A stretch of 64,000 nucleotides of DNA from Pirellulales bacterium (GCA_022844125.1 JALHMI010000011.1:62001-126000); one strand, 5' to 3'. Positions 1-8,749 are shown, counted from the first letter of the stretch. Made by a program: numbers and translations. Notes: generated from the sequence alone by a model not told the origin.

Positions 1-2
1 CC

Positions 3-299
3 GAGCGAGTGCTGCGTCGCGAGATCGAGCGGACACCCGAGGTAGCGCTAACGTTGGTTCGCGAGACACTGGAGCTCTCCACGGCCGGAGATGCGAAGCT
101 GCATCTGCATCCCGAGGACATTCGCTGTTTGGGTCCGCAGCTTGAATCGCTGCTGGCAGAGCTCGGACGCACGTCTGCCGTTACGTTGATCGCCGACGGA
201 ACAATCACGCGCGGCGGCTGCCGGCTTGACACGCGGCTTGGCTCGATCGATCAGCAGCTCGAGGCTCAGCTCGCGCGGATCGAAGAAGAGCTTCGTTGA
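3..299 (+). CDS. fliH: Flagellar assembly protein FliH, C-terminal part (cut by window start)
   Basis: About 98 residues of a C-terminal FliH domain; the frame is open to the left edge, so the true start lies outside the window. FliH is the cytoplasmic stator-like regulator that binds the export ATPase FliI and brings it to the export gate. The visible part has the FliH/HrpE pattern: a helix, then LHLHPEDI, a strand with LIAD, and the closing G-GGCRLDTRLGSID segment that leads to a final amphipathic helix. The fliI gene follows 28 bases later, the usual neighbour. The assignment rests on this domain pattern plus gene order. Confidence 0.85.
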   Translation, partial: ERVLRREIERTPEVALTLVRETLELSTAGDAKLHLHPEDIRCLGPQLESLLAELGRTSAVTLIADGTITRGGCRLDTRLGSIDQQLEAQLARIEEELR

Positions 300-327
300 A
301 CCAACCTCAGGGGCTCCGGCCGATCTC

Positions 328-1653
328 ATGACCCTAGTCAGCGAAGATATTTCTGCCCGGCTTCGCGGTGTGCTCCCCGCCGACGTTCGGGGGCGCGTCG
401 TCCGGACCAGTGGTTTGACCGCGGCAGTGGCCGGTTTTCCGGCACCCGTCGGAGCATTGGTAAGCATCGATCGCCAGGCAGGTGAACCGCTGGCCGGCGA
501 AGTGATTGGCTTCCTCGATGATCTAACGCTCGTGTACCTGCTCGATCCGGCCGCCGGTTTGCGACACGGAGACCGCGTGCGACTCGTGAGCACGGCACGT
601 TCGATTCGTGTCGGCGAGGGACTCCTGGGCCGCGTCGTCAACGCCCGCGGCGAGTGCATCGATGGCCGAGCGCAGCCGGCACTCGCCCAGCGGGTGCCGC
701 TCGATCGGCCCGCACCCGCGGCGACGAGCCGACCGCGGATCTGCAAGCCGCTTTCGACTGGAGTCCGCGCGATCGACGGACTGCTTACCTGCGGACAAGG
801 CCAGCGTCTGGGCCTCTTTGCCGGCGCAGGCGTGGGCAAGAGCGTCACTTTGGGGATGATCGCCCGCTATACTTCGGCCGATGTTCGCGTGGTGGCGCTG
901 GTTGGCGAGCGTGGCCGCGAAGTGAATGAATTCATCGAGCGAGATCTTGGACCATCGCTGGCAAGCAGTGTGGTGGTCGTCGCCACGAGCGATGAGCCGG
1001 CGCTGGCCCGCGTGCAGGCGGCTTTGGCGGCAACGAGCATCGCCGAGTACTTTCGCGACTGCGGCAAGAATGTGCTATTACTGGTGGACTCGCTTACCAG
1101 GATGGCACTCGCCCAGCGCGAGATCGGTCTGGCGGCGGGCGAACCTCCGACCACGCGCGGCTTTCCACCGTCCACGTTCTCCGTCCTGCCGCGATTGCTC
1201 GAACGCGCCGGTCGCACGACTGCTGGCAGCATCACGGGTATCTACACGGTCCTGGTGGAAGGGGACGACCCGCAAGAGCCAATTGCCGACTCGGCCCGCT
1301 CGCTGCTCGATGGTCATGTGTGGCTCTCGCGGAAACTTGCCTCCGGAGGGCACTATCCGGCGATCGATGTGCTGGAAAGTCTCAGCCGGTTGATGAACTC
1401 AATCGTCGACGATGAACATTGCTCCGCGGCAACCGCGGTTCGTCGCGCGCTCGCGACTTATCGCGACCACGAGGACTTGATCTCGGTGGGTGCGTATCGC
1501 GCGGGGAGCAATCCCGCGGTCGACCATGCCATCCGCTTTCAAGCCGAAGTTGTGGAGATCTTGCGTCAGCCAATCCAGCAGCGCTCGAGCATCGACCAAT
1601 CGCGCGCGGATTTCATGCGGCTGGCGGCGCGAATGGCCGAGGCCGCCGCATGA
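328..1653 (+). CDS. fliI: Flagellum-specific export ATPase FliI
   Basis: A 441-residue type III export ATPase that hydrolyses ATP at the cytoplasmic face of the flagellar basal body to help unfold and deliver export substrates. The Walker A loop GAGVGKS lies at about residues 171-177, and the Walker B region LLLVDSLTR and the ATPase segment GEPPTTRGFPPSTFS follow, all as in FliI/SctN. The ATG at 328 is preferred over an in-frame upstream start at 226, because that one would overlap fliH by about 70 bases and add residues without family similarity; 441 residues is the normal length. It overlaps fliJ by 4 bases (ATGA), implying translational coupling. Confidence 0.95.
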   Translation: MTLVSEDISARLRGVLPADVRGRVVRTSGLTAAVAGFPAPVGALVSIDRQAGEPLAGEVIGFLDDLTLVYLLDPAAGLRHGDRVRLVSTARSIRVGEGLLGRVVNARGECIDGRAQPALAQRVPLDRPAPAATSRPRICKPLSTGVRAIDGLLTCGQGQRLGLFAGAGVGKSVTLGMIARYTSADVRVVALVGERGREVNEFIERDLGPSLASSVVVVATSDEPALARVQAALAATSIAEYFRDCGKNVLLLVDSLTRMALAQREIGLAAGEPPTTRGFPPSTFSVLPRLLERAGRTTAGSITGIYTVLVEGDDPQEPIADSARSLLDGHVWLSRKLASGGHYPAIDVLESLSRLMNSIVDDEHCSAATAVRRALATYRDHEDLISVGAYRAGSNPAVDHAIRFQAEVVEILRQPIQQRSSIDQSRADFMRLAARMAEAAA

Positions 1654-2096
1654 AGCCGTTTTGCTTCCCTCTGGAGTCGCTGCTGCGTTTGCGCGAGGCC
1701 TTTCGTGATTCGCGTCGTGTGGAACTGGCCCAGGCGCTGGCCGCGCAAGAACATCTGCGAGCCGAACTCGGAGCAGTTGCTCAACAGCTTGCCGCGAGCC
1801 GGCAGCAAGACCGCGAACGACGAAGATCGTTGCCTCTCACGCTCGTCCAACTGCGGCAGTCCGAATCCCGCCGCCAGTCACTGGCGGCCGAACAGACTCG
1901 AATCACGTCGGCCGCACGGGCGATGGCATTGCAAGTCGACGCATGCCAGCTGAGCCTGGCAACCGCCGAGTGTGAGTACCAGGCGGTGGCCAGACTACGA
2001 GCCTCTCGCCTGATGGAGTACCAACGCGAAGTGGTGCGCGAGGAATCGAAATTGTCCGACGAGGCGGCCGGAAGGGCTTTTCGCCGCGCGGCTTGA
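1650..2096 (+). CDS. fliJ: Flagellar export protein FliJ
   Basis: A 148-residue, highly charged, almost entirely helical protein with the FliJ opening (F-PLESLLRLRE) and long Arg/Glu/Gln-rich coiled-coil stretches. FliJ forms an antiparallel coiled coil that inserts into the FliI hexamer and touches FlhA, linking ATP hydrolysis to proton-driven export. The ATG overlaps the fliI stop codon. Low sequence conservation is normal for FliJ; identification depends on the N-terminal signature, length, coiled-coil character and position right after fliI. Confidence 0.85.
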   Translation: MKPFCFPLESLLRLREAFRDSRRVELAQALAAQEHLRAELGAVAQQLAASRQQDRERRRSLPLTLVQLRQSESRRQSLAAEQTRITSAARAMALQVDACQLSLATAECEYQAVARLRASRLMEYQREVVREESKLSDEAAGRAFRRAA

Positions 2097-2382
2097 GCCA
2101 GCAGTGCTAGCCGAAACCTCGCGCCCGAACCCATGGCATCAATTCGGACTGATCGGTACCAGCATTTCCGTTGACCTGCTCTTGATTGAAAGAGTCATTT
2201 CGAGGACAACTCCGCCGCCTTCGGCCCACATACACCTCTCTGCCGCGGGCGCGTCCTTCGACACGTTAATTTTCTCTACCAATCGCACTGGCCTGGGCGG
2301 ACTATCACGCACCTTCGGCGGTTCACGCGAGAACTGCCGGTGCGACGGCCACCGCGGCTGGTTTTAGCCAGGATACACCAGC

Positions 2383-2631
2383 ATGGTTGATCGAATGCCG
2401 CCGGCGCGGGGCGACCGAAATCTGCGCATCGAACTGGGACACGTGCACTTGCCGTGGGAGAAGGTTTCTGAACTCAGCGTTGGCAAAGTGGTCTCGCTGG
2501 AGAGCCTGGTCGACGAACCTGTCGATCTGTTCGTCGGCGAGCGGCTGATCGGACGCGGCGAAGTGTTGGTGCTCGACGGTTGCTTCTGCATCCGCGTGAC
2601 ACAACTGCCGCGGCAATCCAAGTCCACCTAA
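2383..2631 (+). CDS. fliN: FliN-type flagellar switch protein, single SpoA domain
   Basis: An 82-residue protein consisting of little more than one SpoA (surface presentation of antigens) domain: a VGKVVSLE-L-EPVDLFVGERLIGRGEVLVLDG core, as in the C-terminus of FliN/FliY. FliN lies at the bottom of the C-ring and also docks FliH-FliI. It is shorter than most FliN proteins (about 100-140 residues), since the N-terminal chemotaxis-phosphatase or linker region is absent; an in-frame TAG at 2365-2367 rules out an upstream extension. The 286 bases between fliJ and this gene hold nothing recognised. Confidence 0.85.
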   Translation: MVDRMPPARGDRNLRIELGHVHLPWEKVSELSVGKVVSLESLVDEPVDLFVGERLIGRGEVLVLDGCFCIRVTQLPRQSKST

Positions 2632-2667
2632 GCGGACACAACCAGACATCTGAAAAGGACGATAGAG

Positions 2668-3393
2668 ATGGCAAGGATGCCGCTCATCACTAAAATCGCC
2701 GGACTGGCCGCAATAGCGATCGGGATGGAGCTGCAGGCCACGGACGCTCTGGCTGATCTTCCCCCGCGTCCCTTGGATCAAGCGCAGCGTCATGCTGCGC
2801 CGCCGCAGGTCCCCTGGACTGGCGGCAACGCACAAGCGGCCGAGCCCCGCCGCTTGATGCCGACGGCATATCAGTCGCCGGTTGCAGGTGTCGCCGCTCC
2901 GGCGCCACTGCAGCAACCACTGCCGCTTACACCTCCGCAAGATGTAGGTGGAGTGAATGCCGGCAATCAGAATCTCAAACCGTTGGCCACCGGGGCCGCA
3001 AGCCTGGGACTTGTGCTTGGGCTGTTTCTGCTGGTGGTGTGGTCCGTGCGGCGCGGCATGCCTAAGGGGGCTGGCGTGCTTCCCGCCGAGGCCGTCGAAG
3101 TACTGGGTCGGGCACCAATCGCCGGCCGTCAGCACGTGCACCTGGTGCGCTGCGGCAACAAACTGGTGCTCTTGAGCGCCACTGGCGCCGGCGTCGAAAC
3201 ACTCACGGAAATCAGCGATCCGGCTGAAGTCGCCCGACTGCAGGAAATCTGCCGCCACACGACCTCACCGGCCGGCGCGTTCAAACAGTTGTTCGGGCGG
3301 ATTGGTCCACCATCGTTCACAACAAGTCCCGCTGACGCCAACGAGCATCTCGACTTCGATCATTTGCACTCGACGGCTTACCGTCGGGCCTGA
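2668..3393 (+). CDS. fliO: Flagellar biosynthesis protein FliO (long periplasmic N-terminus)
   Basis: A 241-residue protein with an N-terminal hydrophobic stretch (probable signal peptide, residues about 6-30), a Pro/Ala/Gln-rich linker to about residue 105, one membrane helix (LGLVLGLFLLVVWSV, about 113-127) and a cytoplasmic FliO domain (EAVEVLGRAPIAGRQHVHLVRCGNKLVLL). FliO helps assemble the FliP pore ring. A clear ribosome site (AAAGGA) precedes the ATG. Position immediately before fliP is canonical. The exported Pro-rich arm is longer than in enteric FliO. Confidence 0.87.
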   Translation: MARMPLITKIAGLAAIAIGMELQATDALADLPPRPLDQAQRHAAPPQVPWTGGNAQAAEPRRLMPTAYQSPVAGVAAPAPLQQPLPLTPPQDVGGVNAGNQNLKPLATGAASLGLVLGLFLLVVWSVRRGMPKGAGVLPAEAVEVLGRAPIAGRQHVHLVRCGNKLVLLSATGAGVETLTEISDPAEVARLQEICRHTTSPAGAFKQLFGRIGPPSFTTSPADANEHLDFDHLHSTAYRRA

Positions 3394-3405
3394 GGAGGCG
3401 CGAGC

Positions 3406-4470
3406 ATGTTGCCGAAGCCTGCTGCAGCATCAGTCCGAGGTATGATATCCGCTCTCGCGGTTGTCGCGGCGCTTTCGTTCACGGCTCACGGGGCCGCGGC
3501 AATGCCGATGCCGCAACCCTCGGTGCCGGCCGACGCCGTGCCGATGGGGCCACCGCAGGTGCTCACGACCACCACGCACATACGCCCGCCGGCGCCCCTG
3601 CCGAAAGCGGCGGCCAACGCGGCACCCCTTCCGGTCGAATCGAACGTGAGGCCCGTTTCCAGCGAACAGGCTGTCTCCGGTGAGCCGATTCAACGAGAAG
3701 TGTCCACGCCACCAGCCGTGCACGAGGCCCCGGCCAAACTCGACCAGTCACCCGGCTTCGAGGCGTTGCAGCTTCCCGGTGGGCTCGGCGGTCCGGCCGA
3801 GTGGACAAGTCCCGAGGGGCTCTCTTCAGCGCTGCAAAGCCTGGCCCTGCTCACGGTGGTCAGCCTCGCGCCGGCCGTGCTGATGATGACGACCTGCTTC
3901 GTGCGGATCGCGCTCGTGTTAGGTCTGCTGCGGCAGTCGCTGGGGACTCAGCAGCTCCCTTCGAACCAGGTCGTCACTTCGCTGGCGATGTTTATGACGC
4001 TGCTGGTGATGGCGCCGACCTGGCAAAAGGTCTATCACGATGCTGTCCTGCCGTACACCTCGCACGAAGTCACGGTTGAAGAGGCCTGGGACGCGGGTGT
4101 CAAACCTGTGCGGGCATTCATGTGTGCCCAGATTCAAAGCACGGGGAACGGCGCCGACATCATGTTGTTCTACAAGTATCTGCCGGCCGACACGCCTTCG
4201 CCGCAGAACTACGACGACGTTCCCTTGACCGTGCTGCTGCCGGCTTTCATGCTCAGCGAACTGAAGACGGCGTTCCTGATCGGCTTTCAAATCTTTCTGC
4301 CATTCCTCGTGATCGACCTGGTCGTGGCCAGTGTGACGATCTCGATGGGCATGTTCATGCTGCCGCCGGCGCTCGTTTCGTTGCCGCTCAAGCTGCTGCT
4401 GTTCGTGCTGGTCGACGGCTGGCATCTGGTGGTTGGCATGCTGCTCGATAGTTTTCAAATAGTTACGTAG
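3406..4470 (+). CDS. fliP: Flagellar export gate protein FliP with extended N-terminus
   Basis: A 354-residue core component of the FliP5-FliQ4-FliR1 export gate. Residues about 140-354 carry the FliP family core: [22 protein letters not shown], then [12 protein letters not shown], and the C-terminal [22 protein letters not shown] and LFVLVDGW motifs. The first ~130 residues are an apparent signal peptide (to about residue 33) and a Pro/Ala/Val-rich low-complexity arm. Typical FliP is about 245 residues, so the extension adds around 110. GAGGAGG precedes the ATG. fliO lies 12 bases upstream and fliQ 24 bases downstream. Confidence 0.95.
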   Translation: MLPKPAAASVRGMISALAVVAALSFTAHGAAAMPMPQPSVPADAVPMGPPQVLTTTTHIRPPAPLPKAAANAAPLPVESNVRPVSSEQAVSGEPIQREVSTPPAVHEAPAKLDQSPGFEALQLPGGLGGPAEWTSPEGLSSALQSLALLTVVSLAPAVLMMTTCFVRIALVLGLLRQSLGTQQLPSNQVVTSLAMFMTLLVMAPTWQKVYHDAVLPYTSHEVTVEEAWDAGVKPVRAFMCAQIQSTGNGADIMLFYKYLPADTPSPQNYDDVPLTVLLPAFMLSELKTAFLIGFQIFLPFLVIDLVVASVTISMGMFMLPPALVSLPLKLLLFVLVDGWHLVVGMLLDSFQIVT

Positions 4471-4494
4471 GAACGGTTTCGCAAGGATGTCGCA

Positions 4495-4761
4495 ATGAAC
4501 GCTCAAGATGCCGTCGATCTGGGACAGCGGGCCGCCACGATTGCGCTGATGCTCGGCGGCCCAGTAATGCTCGTCGCGCTCGTCGTTGGATTGGTCATCG
4601 GGCTGCTGCAAGCGATGACGCAGGTCCAGGAGCAGACCGTCTCCTTCGTGCCCAAGCTGGTGGCCGTGGTGGCGGCGATCGTGCTGATGCTTCCCTGGCT
4701 GCTCGATCGGCTGGTCGAGTACTCGCACGACCTGATTGCGAACATTCCGAATACACTCTAG
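4495..4761 (+). CDS. fliQ: Flagellar export gate protein FliQ
   Basis: An 88-residue protein with two membrane helices, the standard size and topology of FliQ, and the family hallmark GLVIGLLQAMTQVQEQTVSF-PK. FliQ packs as a helical hairpin around the FliP/FliR core of the export gate. It starts with ATG behind an AAGGA ribosome site. Gene order fliP-fliQ-fliR is as in most flagellated bacteria. Confidence 0.96.
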   Translation: MNAQDAVDLGQRAATIALMLGGPVMLVALVVGLVIGLLQAMTQVQEQTVSFVPKLVAVVAAIVLMLPWLLDRLVEYSHDLIANIPNTL

Positions 4762-4786
4762 TCCGCAGATCGCTGAGTCTTGAACG

Positions 4787-5566
4787 ATGTCCTGGTCGCC
4801 CGAAAACCTGAACGAGCACCTCGCTGCCGGCGGGCTCGTTTTCGTTCGGGTGGCGGCGCTAATGTTGATTGCGCCCGTGCTGGGGCCGTTCGAACTGGCG
4901 GCGCGGTGGCGGCTCGCCGTGGCGGTTGCGCTGGCAGTCCTGCTCACGCCGCTGGCCGTGGGCAGGGTCGAGTCGCCGCCCAATACACTCGCCGCTTGGC
5001 TCGCCGTTGCCGGGGGCGAAGCGCTTGTCGGCCTGATGCTGGGGCTAGGTGTTCGCATTATGTTCACCGGATTAGAAGTCGCCGGCGGACTCATTAGCCA
5101 GATGAGTGGCTTGCAATTGGCCGAGGTCTTTAACCCGTCGATGGGTGGCAATGTCCCGGTGTTCTCGCAACTTCTGCTGCTGGTGGCGACGGCCGTGTTC
5201 TTGCTGATCGGCGGTCATCGGCAGATGATCGAGGCGCTGCTCGATTCGTTCACCACAGTGCCGACCGGCCATGCCACGTTTTCCGCCTCGGCAGTACAGG
5301 GAGTGACCACGCTCGTGGCGAACAGCTTCGCCCTGGGCCTGCGTGCCGCGGTGCCGGCCGTCGTGGCCTTGCTGCTGGCGACACTCGTCGTCGGCTTCAT
5401 TGGTCGTACCTTGCCGCAGCTCAACGTGATGTCGCTTGGATTTGGCATTAACGTGCTAACGGCGCTCGTGGCGTTCGGCGTTTCGCTGGGCGGCGCCTGC
5501 TGGCTGTTTCAAGATGCGCTGGGACCAACGATCCTGACGTCGCTTGAAGCCCTCCGCTCACCATAG
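4787..5566 (+). CDS. fliR: Flagellar export gate protein FliR
   Basis: A 259-residue multi-pass membrane protein with the FliR pattern: an N-terminal R-AAL-L-APVLG, the central G-MFTGLEVAGGLISQMSGL followed by VFNPSMGGNVPVFSQLLLL, and a C-terminal GRTLPQLNVMSLGFGINVL motif. FliR completes the FliP/FliQ helical gate and contacts FlhB. Length is normal. The start at 4787 follows fliQ by 25 bases, and flhB follows after 18 bases. Confidence 0.96.
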   Translation: MSWSPENLNEHLAAGGLVFVRVAALMLIAPVLGPFELAARWRLAVAVALAVLLTPLAVGRVESPPNTLAAWLAVAGGEALVGLMLGLGVRIMFTGLEVAGGLISQMSGLQLAEVFNPSMGGNVPVFSQLLLLVATAVFLLIGGHRQMIEALLDSFTTVPTGHATFSASAVQGVTTLVANSFALGLRAAVPAVVALLLATLVVGFIGRTLPQLNVMSLGFGINVLTALVAFGVSLGGACWLFQDALGPTILTSLEALRSP

Positions 5567-5584
5567 TCAGAGTCCCTAGAGATC

Positions 5585-6445
5585 ATGGCCGATCGCGAAG
5601 ATAAGACGCTTGCCCCCACCCCGCGCCGCAGGCAGCAGGCCCGCGAAGCCGGGCAGGTGGCAAAAAGCCATGACCTGGTCTCGGCCGTGCTGATGCTCGG
5701 TTCGCTGGGCATGCTGGTCTTCGCCGGCGGGAATTTGCTGGCCTACCTGGCCGAGTTTCTCAGACACTCGCTCGGCGGCGGCGCCTGGCAGCAAGCGCTC
5801 GAGGCCGCTTCGGTGCGCGATGCCGTCGTCGATAGCTCCCAGAGCTTGTCATTAGAACTTGGCCGGCGGTTAGTTCCGCTCATCGGTGGCGCCGGCGTAC
5901 TCGCGCTTGTGGCGCACCTCGTACAGTCGGGCCTGTTATTTCTGCCTGGGAGAGTACTGCCTGACCTGTCGAGGGTGAATCCTGCCCGGGGGCTTGGCAA
6001 CGTTTCGAGTGGCTCGAATTTTGCGCGACTGGCGTTCGGGCTGGGGAAGGTCGCCGTCGTTCTGGCAGTGGGCGCGGCAGGCCTCTGGAGTCGGCGCGAG
6101 GATGTCGTTCAACTCGCGGCATTCGACGCTGCCGATCTCGGCGGCAAAGCCTGGGAGCTGTGCCTTGTCTCGTGCCTGGAGATGGGCGCCGCGATGCTGG
6201 CCTTGGCGTCGCTCGACTACGTGTATCAGCGGTGGCGACTCGAGCGCGACTTGCAAATGTCACCGCAAGAGTTCCGCGAAGAACTGCGCGAAATGCAAGG
6301 CGACCCCCGCCTGGCCGCGCGGCGACGCGACCTGGCGCGGCAGCGAGCCGCCCCAGGCAATGTACACGGCGAATCGCTGCCAACGGAGCGACGCCCGCTG
6401 GCGACGACGCCCGCGAACATCAGCGGCGTGGATTCGATCCGCTAA
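5585..6445 (+). CDS. flhB: FlhB export switch protein lacking the C-terminal autocleavage domain
   Basis: A 286-residue FlhB-like protein. The N-terminal signature (TPRRRQQAREAGQVAKSHDL) and four membrane helices to about residue 215 match FlhB, and the cytoplasmic linker MSPQEFREELREMQGDPRLAARRR is present. FlhB is normally about 350-380 residues: after this linker comes the NPTH motif that cleaves itself and allows the switch from rod/hook to filament substrates. Here the protein ends in about 40 unrelated residues with no NPTH. The other two frames show none either, and an inverted sulfotransferase gene ends 29 bases downstream, so there is no room for a shifted continuation. It is either a damaged gene or a split protein whose C-domain is elsewhere. 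Confidence 0.88.
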   Translation: MADREDKTLAPTPRRRQQAREAGQVAKSHDLVSAVLMLGSLGMLVFAGGNLLAYLAEFLRHSLGGGAWQQALEAASVRDAVVDSSQSLSLELGRRLVPLIGGAGVLALVAHLVQSGLLFLPGRVLPDLSRVNPARGLGNVSSGSNFARLAFGLGKVAVVLAVGAAGLWSRREDVVQLAAFDAADLGGKAWELCLVSCLEMGAAMLALASLDYVYQRWRLERDLQMSPQEFREELREMQGDPRLAARRRDLARQRAAPGNVHGESLPTERRPLATTPANISGVDSIR

Positions 6446-6473
6446 GCTCGCCCTTCGGCCCTGTTCGATCGCC

Positions 6474-7772
6474 TTAACCGGCCGCTTGTTGCGGAGTTGA
6501 CTGGCAGTAGCCGAATCTGCGCATGTAGGGACCCCAGCGGCGATCGATCTGATCGCGCAGCTCGTCGGGGATCTGGTAACTATCGGTGCGATAGTCCTGG
6601 CGATCCTTGAAGTAGGCTTCGAGCTTCGGCCGCGCGACATCGAATTCGCCCAGGCCGAAGTGGCTATAGATATGCTCCATCTTCGTGATCGGATCGCGGA
6701 CCAGGTCTTCAAACCGCACTTCGTATAGCCGCGCGGGATCAACCAGGTGGCGGTCCTGCTCGTACTGGCCGTACATCTGCTCGAAGCACGAGAAAACGTA
6801 CTCCTCCAGGTTCTTGTGCTTCGCGTCCTGCAGGGCTTCAAACTTGTAGAGTGTCTTCCAGAGCTTCACCGTGGAGCCGAACAGGGGATAAGGATCGCGC
6901 ACAATGTGCACGAATCGGGCGTCGGGAAAGATCTCGAGCAGGCGTTTGACGCGGCCGGTATGTGGCGGTGACTTCAGGATGATCCGTTTGGGATCGCGGA
7001 ACGTCACGCGTCGCAGGAACCACTCAAGCCCTTGCTTCCATTCGGTGAGTTCTTCGTTGCTGAGCCCCTGCATCGTCAGATACTTCTGATCGGCAGGCGG
7101 CTGATTCGGAAACGCCATCGTGCGGTAGGGAGATGGCAGACCCATGTTGCAAAGTGCGAACTCGTCTTCCTGCGGCTTGTCGAAGCCCGCTTCCATGTTG
7201 TCCATGGGCCGCTTGGCCGGCAGCAGGAACTTGAGCTTGGTGAGGAACCACTCGCTGATCAGAAAGTGGCTGGGCACCAGGCACTGGTATGTCGTGGGAT
7301 ATGTGTAGCGGCCGTCGAGGACCATCAGCTCGTGCAGGAGCGTGGTGCCAGAGCGCCAGTGTCCGATGATGAAAATCGGGGCGTCCTTGATTTGCATCCG
7401 CTCCAGATGGCGGCCCAGCAGCAGTTGCTGGAGCGGTCTCAGGGCCGAGTTCATCAGCGAGGCGAAGGTGACCGTTGATGCCAGCCCCAGCTTGGTGGGC
7501 CCGATGCGAAACTGGTTCTGGGCGACGAGCTTCATCCAGGTGCCAAACGTCATGCCGTGCCAAAACCTGGCGTTCCAAAAGTGATAGGGGTTCACTTCGA
7601 CACGCTTGGGCTTCGTCGCGCTGCTCGTTGTGGTGGGTGTGCTTGTGGTCATGCCTTGCTCCGCCGGAGTTGGGCTGGCTTCCGCCGGCTCGGGCCAGAT
7701 TCGCAGCTTATTCGCCGACTCTGGATTGCTTGCCATGATGGATTGTGGCCGCCTTGTGGGGGATTTCTGCAT
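6474..7772 (-). CDS. Sulfotransferase family protein
   Basis: About 432 residues. The PAPS-binding motifs are clear: a 5'-phosphosulfate loop IIGHWRSGTTLLHELM around residue 140 and a 3'-phosphate motif HIVRDPYPLFGST around residue 290. The family (Sulfotransfer_3) moves sulfate from PAPS to carbohydrate, peptide or small-molecule acceptors; the acceptor cannot be read from sequence. An ATG at 7772 has a GAAGG-like ribosome site; an adjacent GTG (7781) and a downstream ATG (7736) are alternatives, and the first ~55 residues are low complexity. Such genes are abundant in planctomycetes. It is inverted relative to the flagellar genes and lies between flhB and flhA. Confidence 0.9.
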   Translation of the reverse strand: MQKSPTRRPQSIMASNPESANKLRIWPEPAEASPTPAEQGMTTSTPTTTSSATKPKRVEVNPYHFWNARFWHGMTFGTWMKLVAQNQFRIGPTKLGLASTVTFASLMNSALRPLQQLLLGRHLERMQIKDAPIFIIGHWRSGTTLLHELMVLDGRYTYPTTYQCLVPSHFLISEWFLTKLKFLLPAKRPMDNMEAGFDKPQEDEFALCNMGLPSPYRTMAFPNQPPADQKYLTMQGLSNEELTEWKQGLEWFLRRVTFRDPKRIILKSPPHTGRVKRLLEIFPDARFVHIVRDPYPLFGSTVKLWKTLYKFEALQDAKHKNLEEYVFSCFEQMYGQYEQDRHLVDPARLYEVRFEDLVRDPITKMEHIYSHFGLGEFDVARPKLEAYFKDRQDYRTDSYQIPDELRDQIDRRWGPYMRRFGYCQSTPQQAAG

Positions 7773-7840
7773 GGCGGCCACCTTCAGCTTTCAAGATAGC
7801 AGCCGACCGCCCGTCGCACTACCGAGGGTGAGTCTCGCCG

Positions 7841-8341
7841 TTATTGCCGCTGAATTCTTGAGGAACTGTTGCGTCTGGCGACATGCTGCAGCGCAGCCTG
7901 CATCGCCATCAGAACTTCATGGCCCGCACGCTTGCCCACGACCCGTTCCAGCGGGACGCCACGCGGCGAGAGGAACAGCAACGTGGGGTACGCCGGCACC
8001 TGCAGTTCGCGACAAACGTGTTGCTCGGCGTCGGCATCCACACGCACGCAGACGAACTGCCGGCCAAGCCGGACGACTTTCGGGTCGAGAAGCGCTTCGT
8101 CCGCCATTTGATGGCAGTAGTCACACCAACTGGCGGTAAAGAACACCAGCAGCGGCTTGCCTTGCTGCGCGGCTTCCGACAAACCTTGCTGGTACCCGTC
8201 GATGAACGCCAGCTTGGGTGAGGTACCCCGCTGCTTTGCAGCTCGCGGAGCTGAGTCTGGAGGAGCGGTGCCGATCTCGCATCCTGCCAGAAGAAGTGCC
8301 AGCATCGCTACTGCGCCGGCTCGAAGCTTAACGGACGTCAT
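7841..8341 (-). CDS. Thioredoxin-fold lipoprotein
   Basis: 166 residues. A signal peptide ends in a lipobox-like LLAGC at about residues 17-21, so the protein is probably a lipid-anchored envelope protein. The thioredoxin fold follows with the active site ASWCDYC (CxxC), the cis-proline segment VPAYPTLLFL and a typical C-terminal helix. It resembles DUF255/thioredoxin_7 proteins that reduce disulfides outside the cytoplasm; the partner is unknown. It is transcribed away from flhA and upstream of the sulfotransferase, on the same strand. Confidence 0.85.
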   Translation of the reverse strand: MTSVKLRAGAVAMLALLLAGCEIGTAPPDSAPRAAKQRGTSPKLAFIDGYQQGLSEAAQQGKPLLVFFTASWCDYCHQMADEALLDPKVVRLGRQFVCVRVDADAEQHVCRELQVPAYPTLLFLSPRGVPLERVVGKRAGHEVLMAMQAALQHVARRNSSSRIQRQ

Positions 8342-8749
8342 CAGGTGCCAATCATTCGCGATGGGAGAAGGATGCGCGGCTGTTCCCTGAACGTCGCCGG
8401 CAGAGCACTATCGGGAAAGGAAGAGCGCGGAGCTCAATGCGACGTATCGACGTCGGCCAATGTTCGACTTGACGCCAGAATGCTAGCAGCAGCCGTGTCT
8501 TCCGTAGACTGCGCCGGTTGCCAATTGGGCACACTGAGTGCCAGTGTTGCTAGCGGACTGCCCACGACTTGTGCAAGAGTAGTTTGGTCCTAACACGATC
8601 TGTGCAAGACCGGAAAATTTCACACTGCGGGCCCGCGCGATTCCGACCTGGACACCCGCGGGTGCTTTCAGTAATTTCCCGCCTCCCATCTGGGCCACCG
8701 TGGCCTGTCGCTCTGACAATGACGTTCTTTCCCCCAGGAAACCCTCGGG
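8342..8749. other. Intergenic region between the thioredoxin gene and flhA
   Basis: 408 bases between divergent genes, so it should carry promoters for both. The 9-base word TGTGCAAGA occurs twice, near 8570 and 8602. A ribosome-site-like AGGA precedes flhA. No convincing protein, RNA or terminator was seen. Confidence 0.4.

Noticed and set aside
2104-2367. An 87-codon frame between fliJ and fliN
   Set aside because: No ribosome site or family features; it cannot be the missing FliN N-terminus, because it ends in a stop 15 bases before the fliN ATG.
3919-5151. A 410-codon minus-strand frame across fliP, fliQ and fliR
   Set aside because: It spans three well-supported flagellar genes on the other strand; its His/Gln/Arg-rich translation shows no family pattern.
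6425-6445. A TTCGATCC word resembling a tRNA T-arm near the end of flhB
   Set aside because: No acceptor stem, D-arm or anticodon arm can be drawn around it.
5994-6500. A frameshift hiding the FlhB NPTH domain
   Set aside because: Neither alternative frame after the linker encodes NPTH or the following beta strands, and the inverted gene starts to overlap at once.
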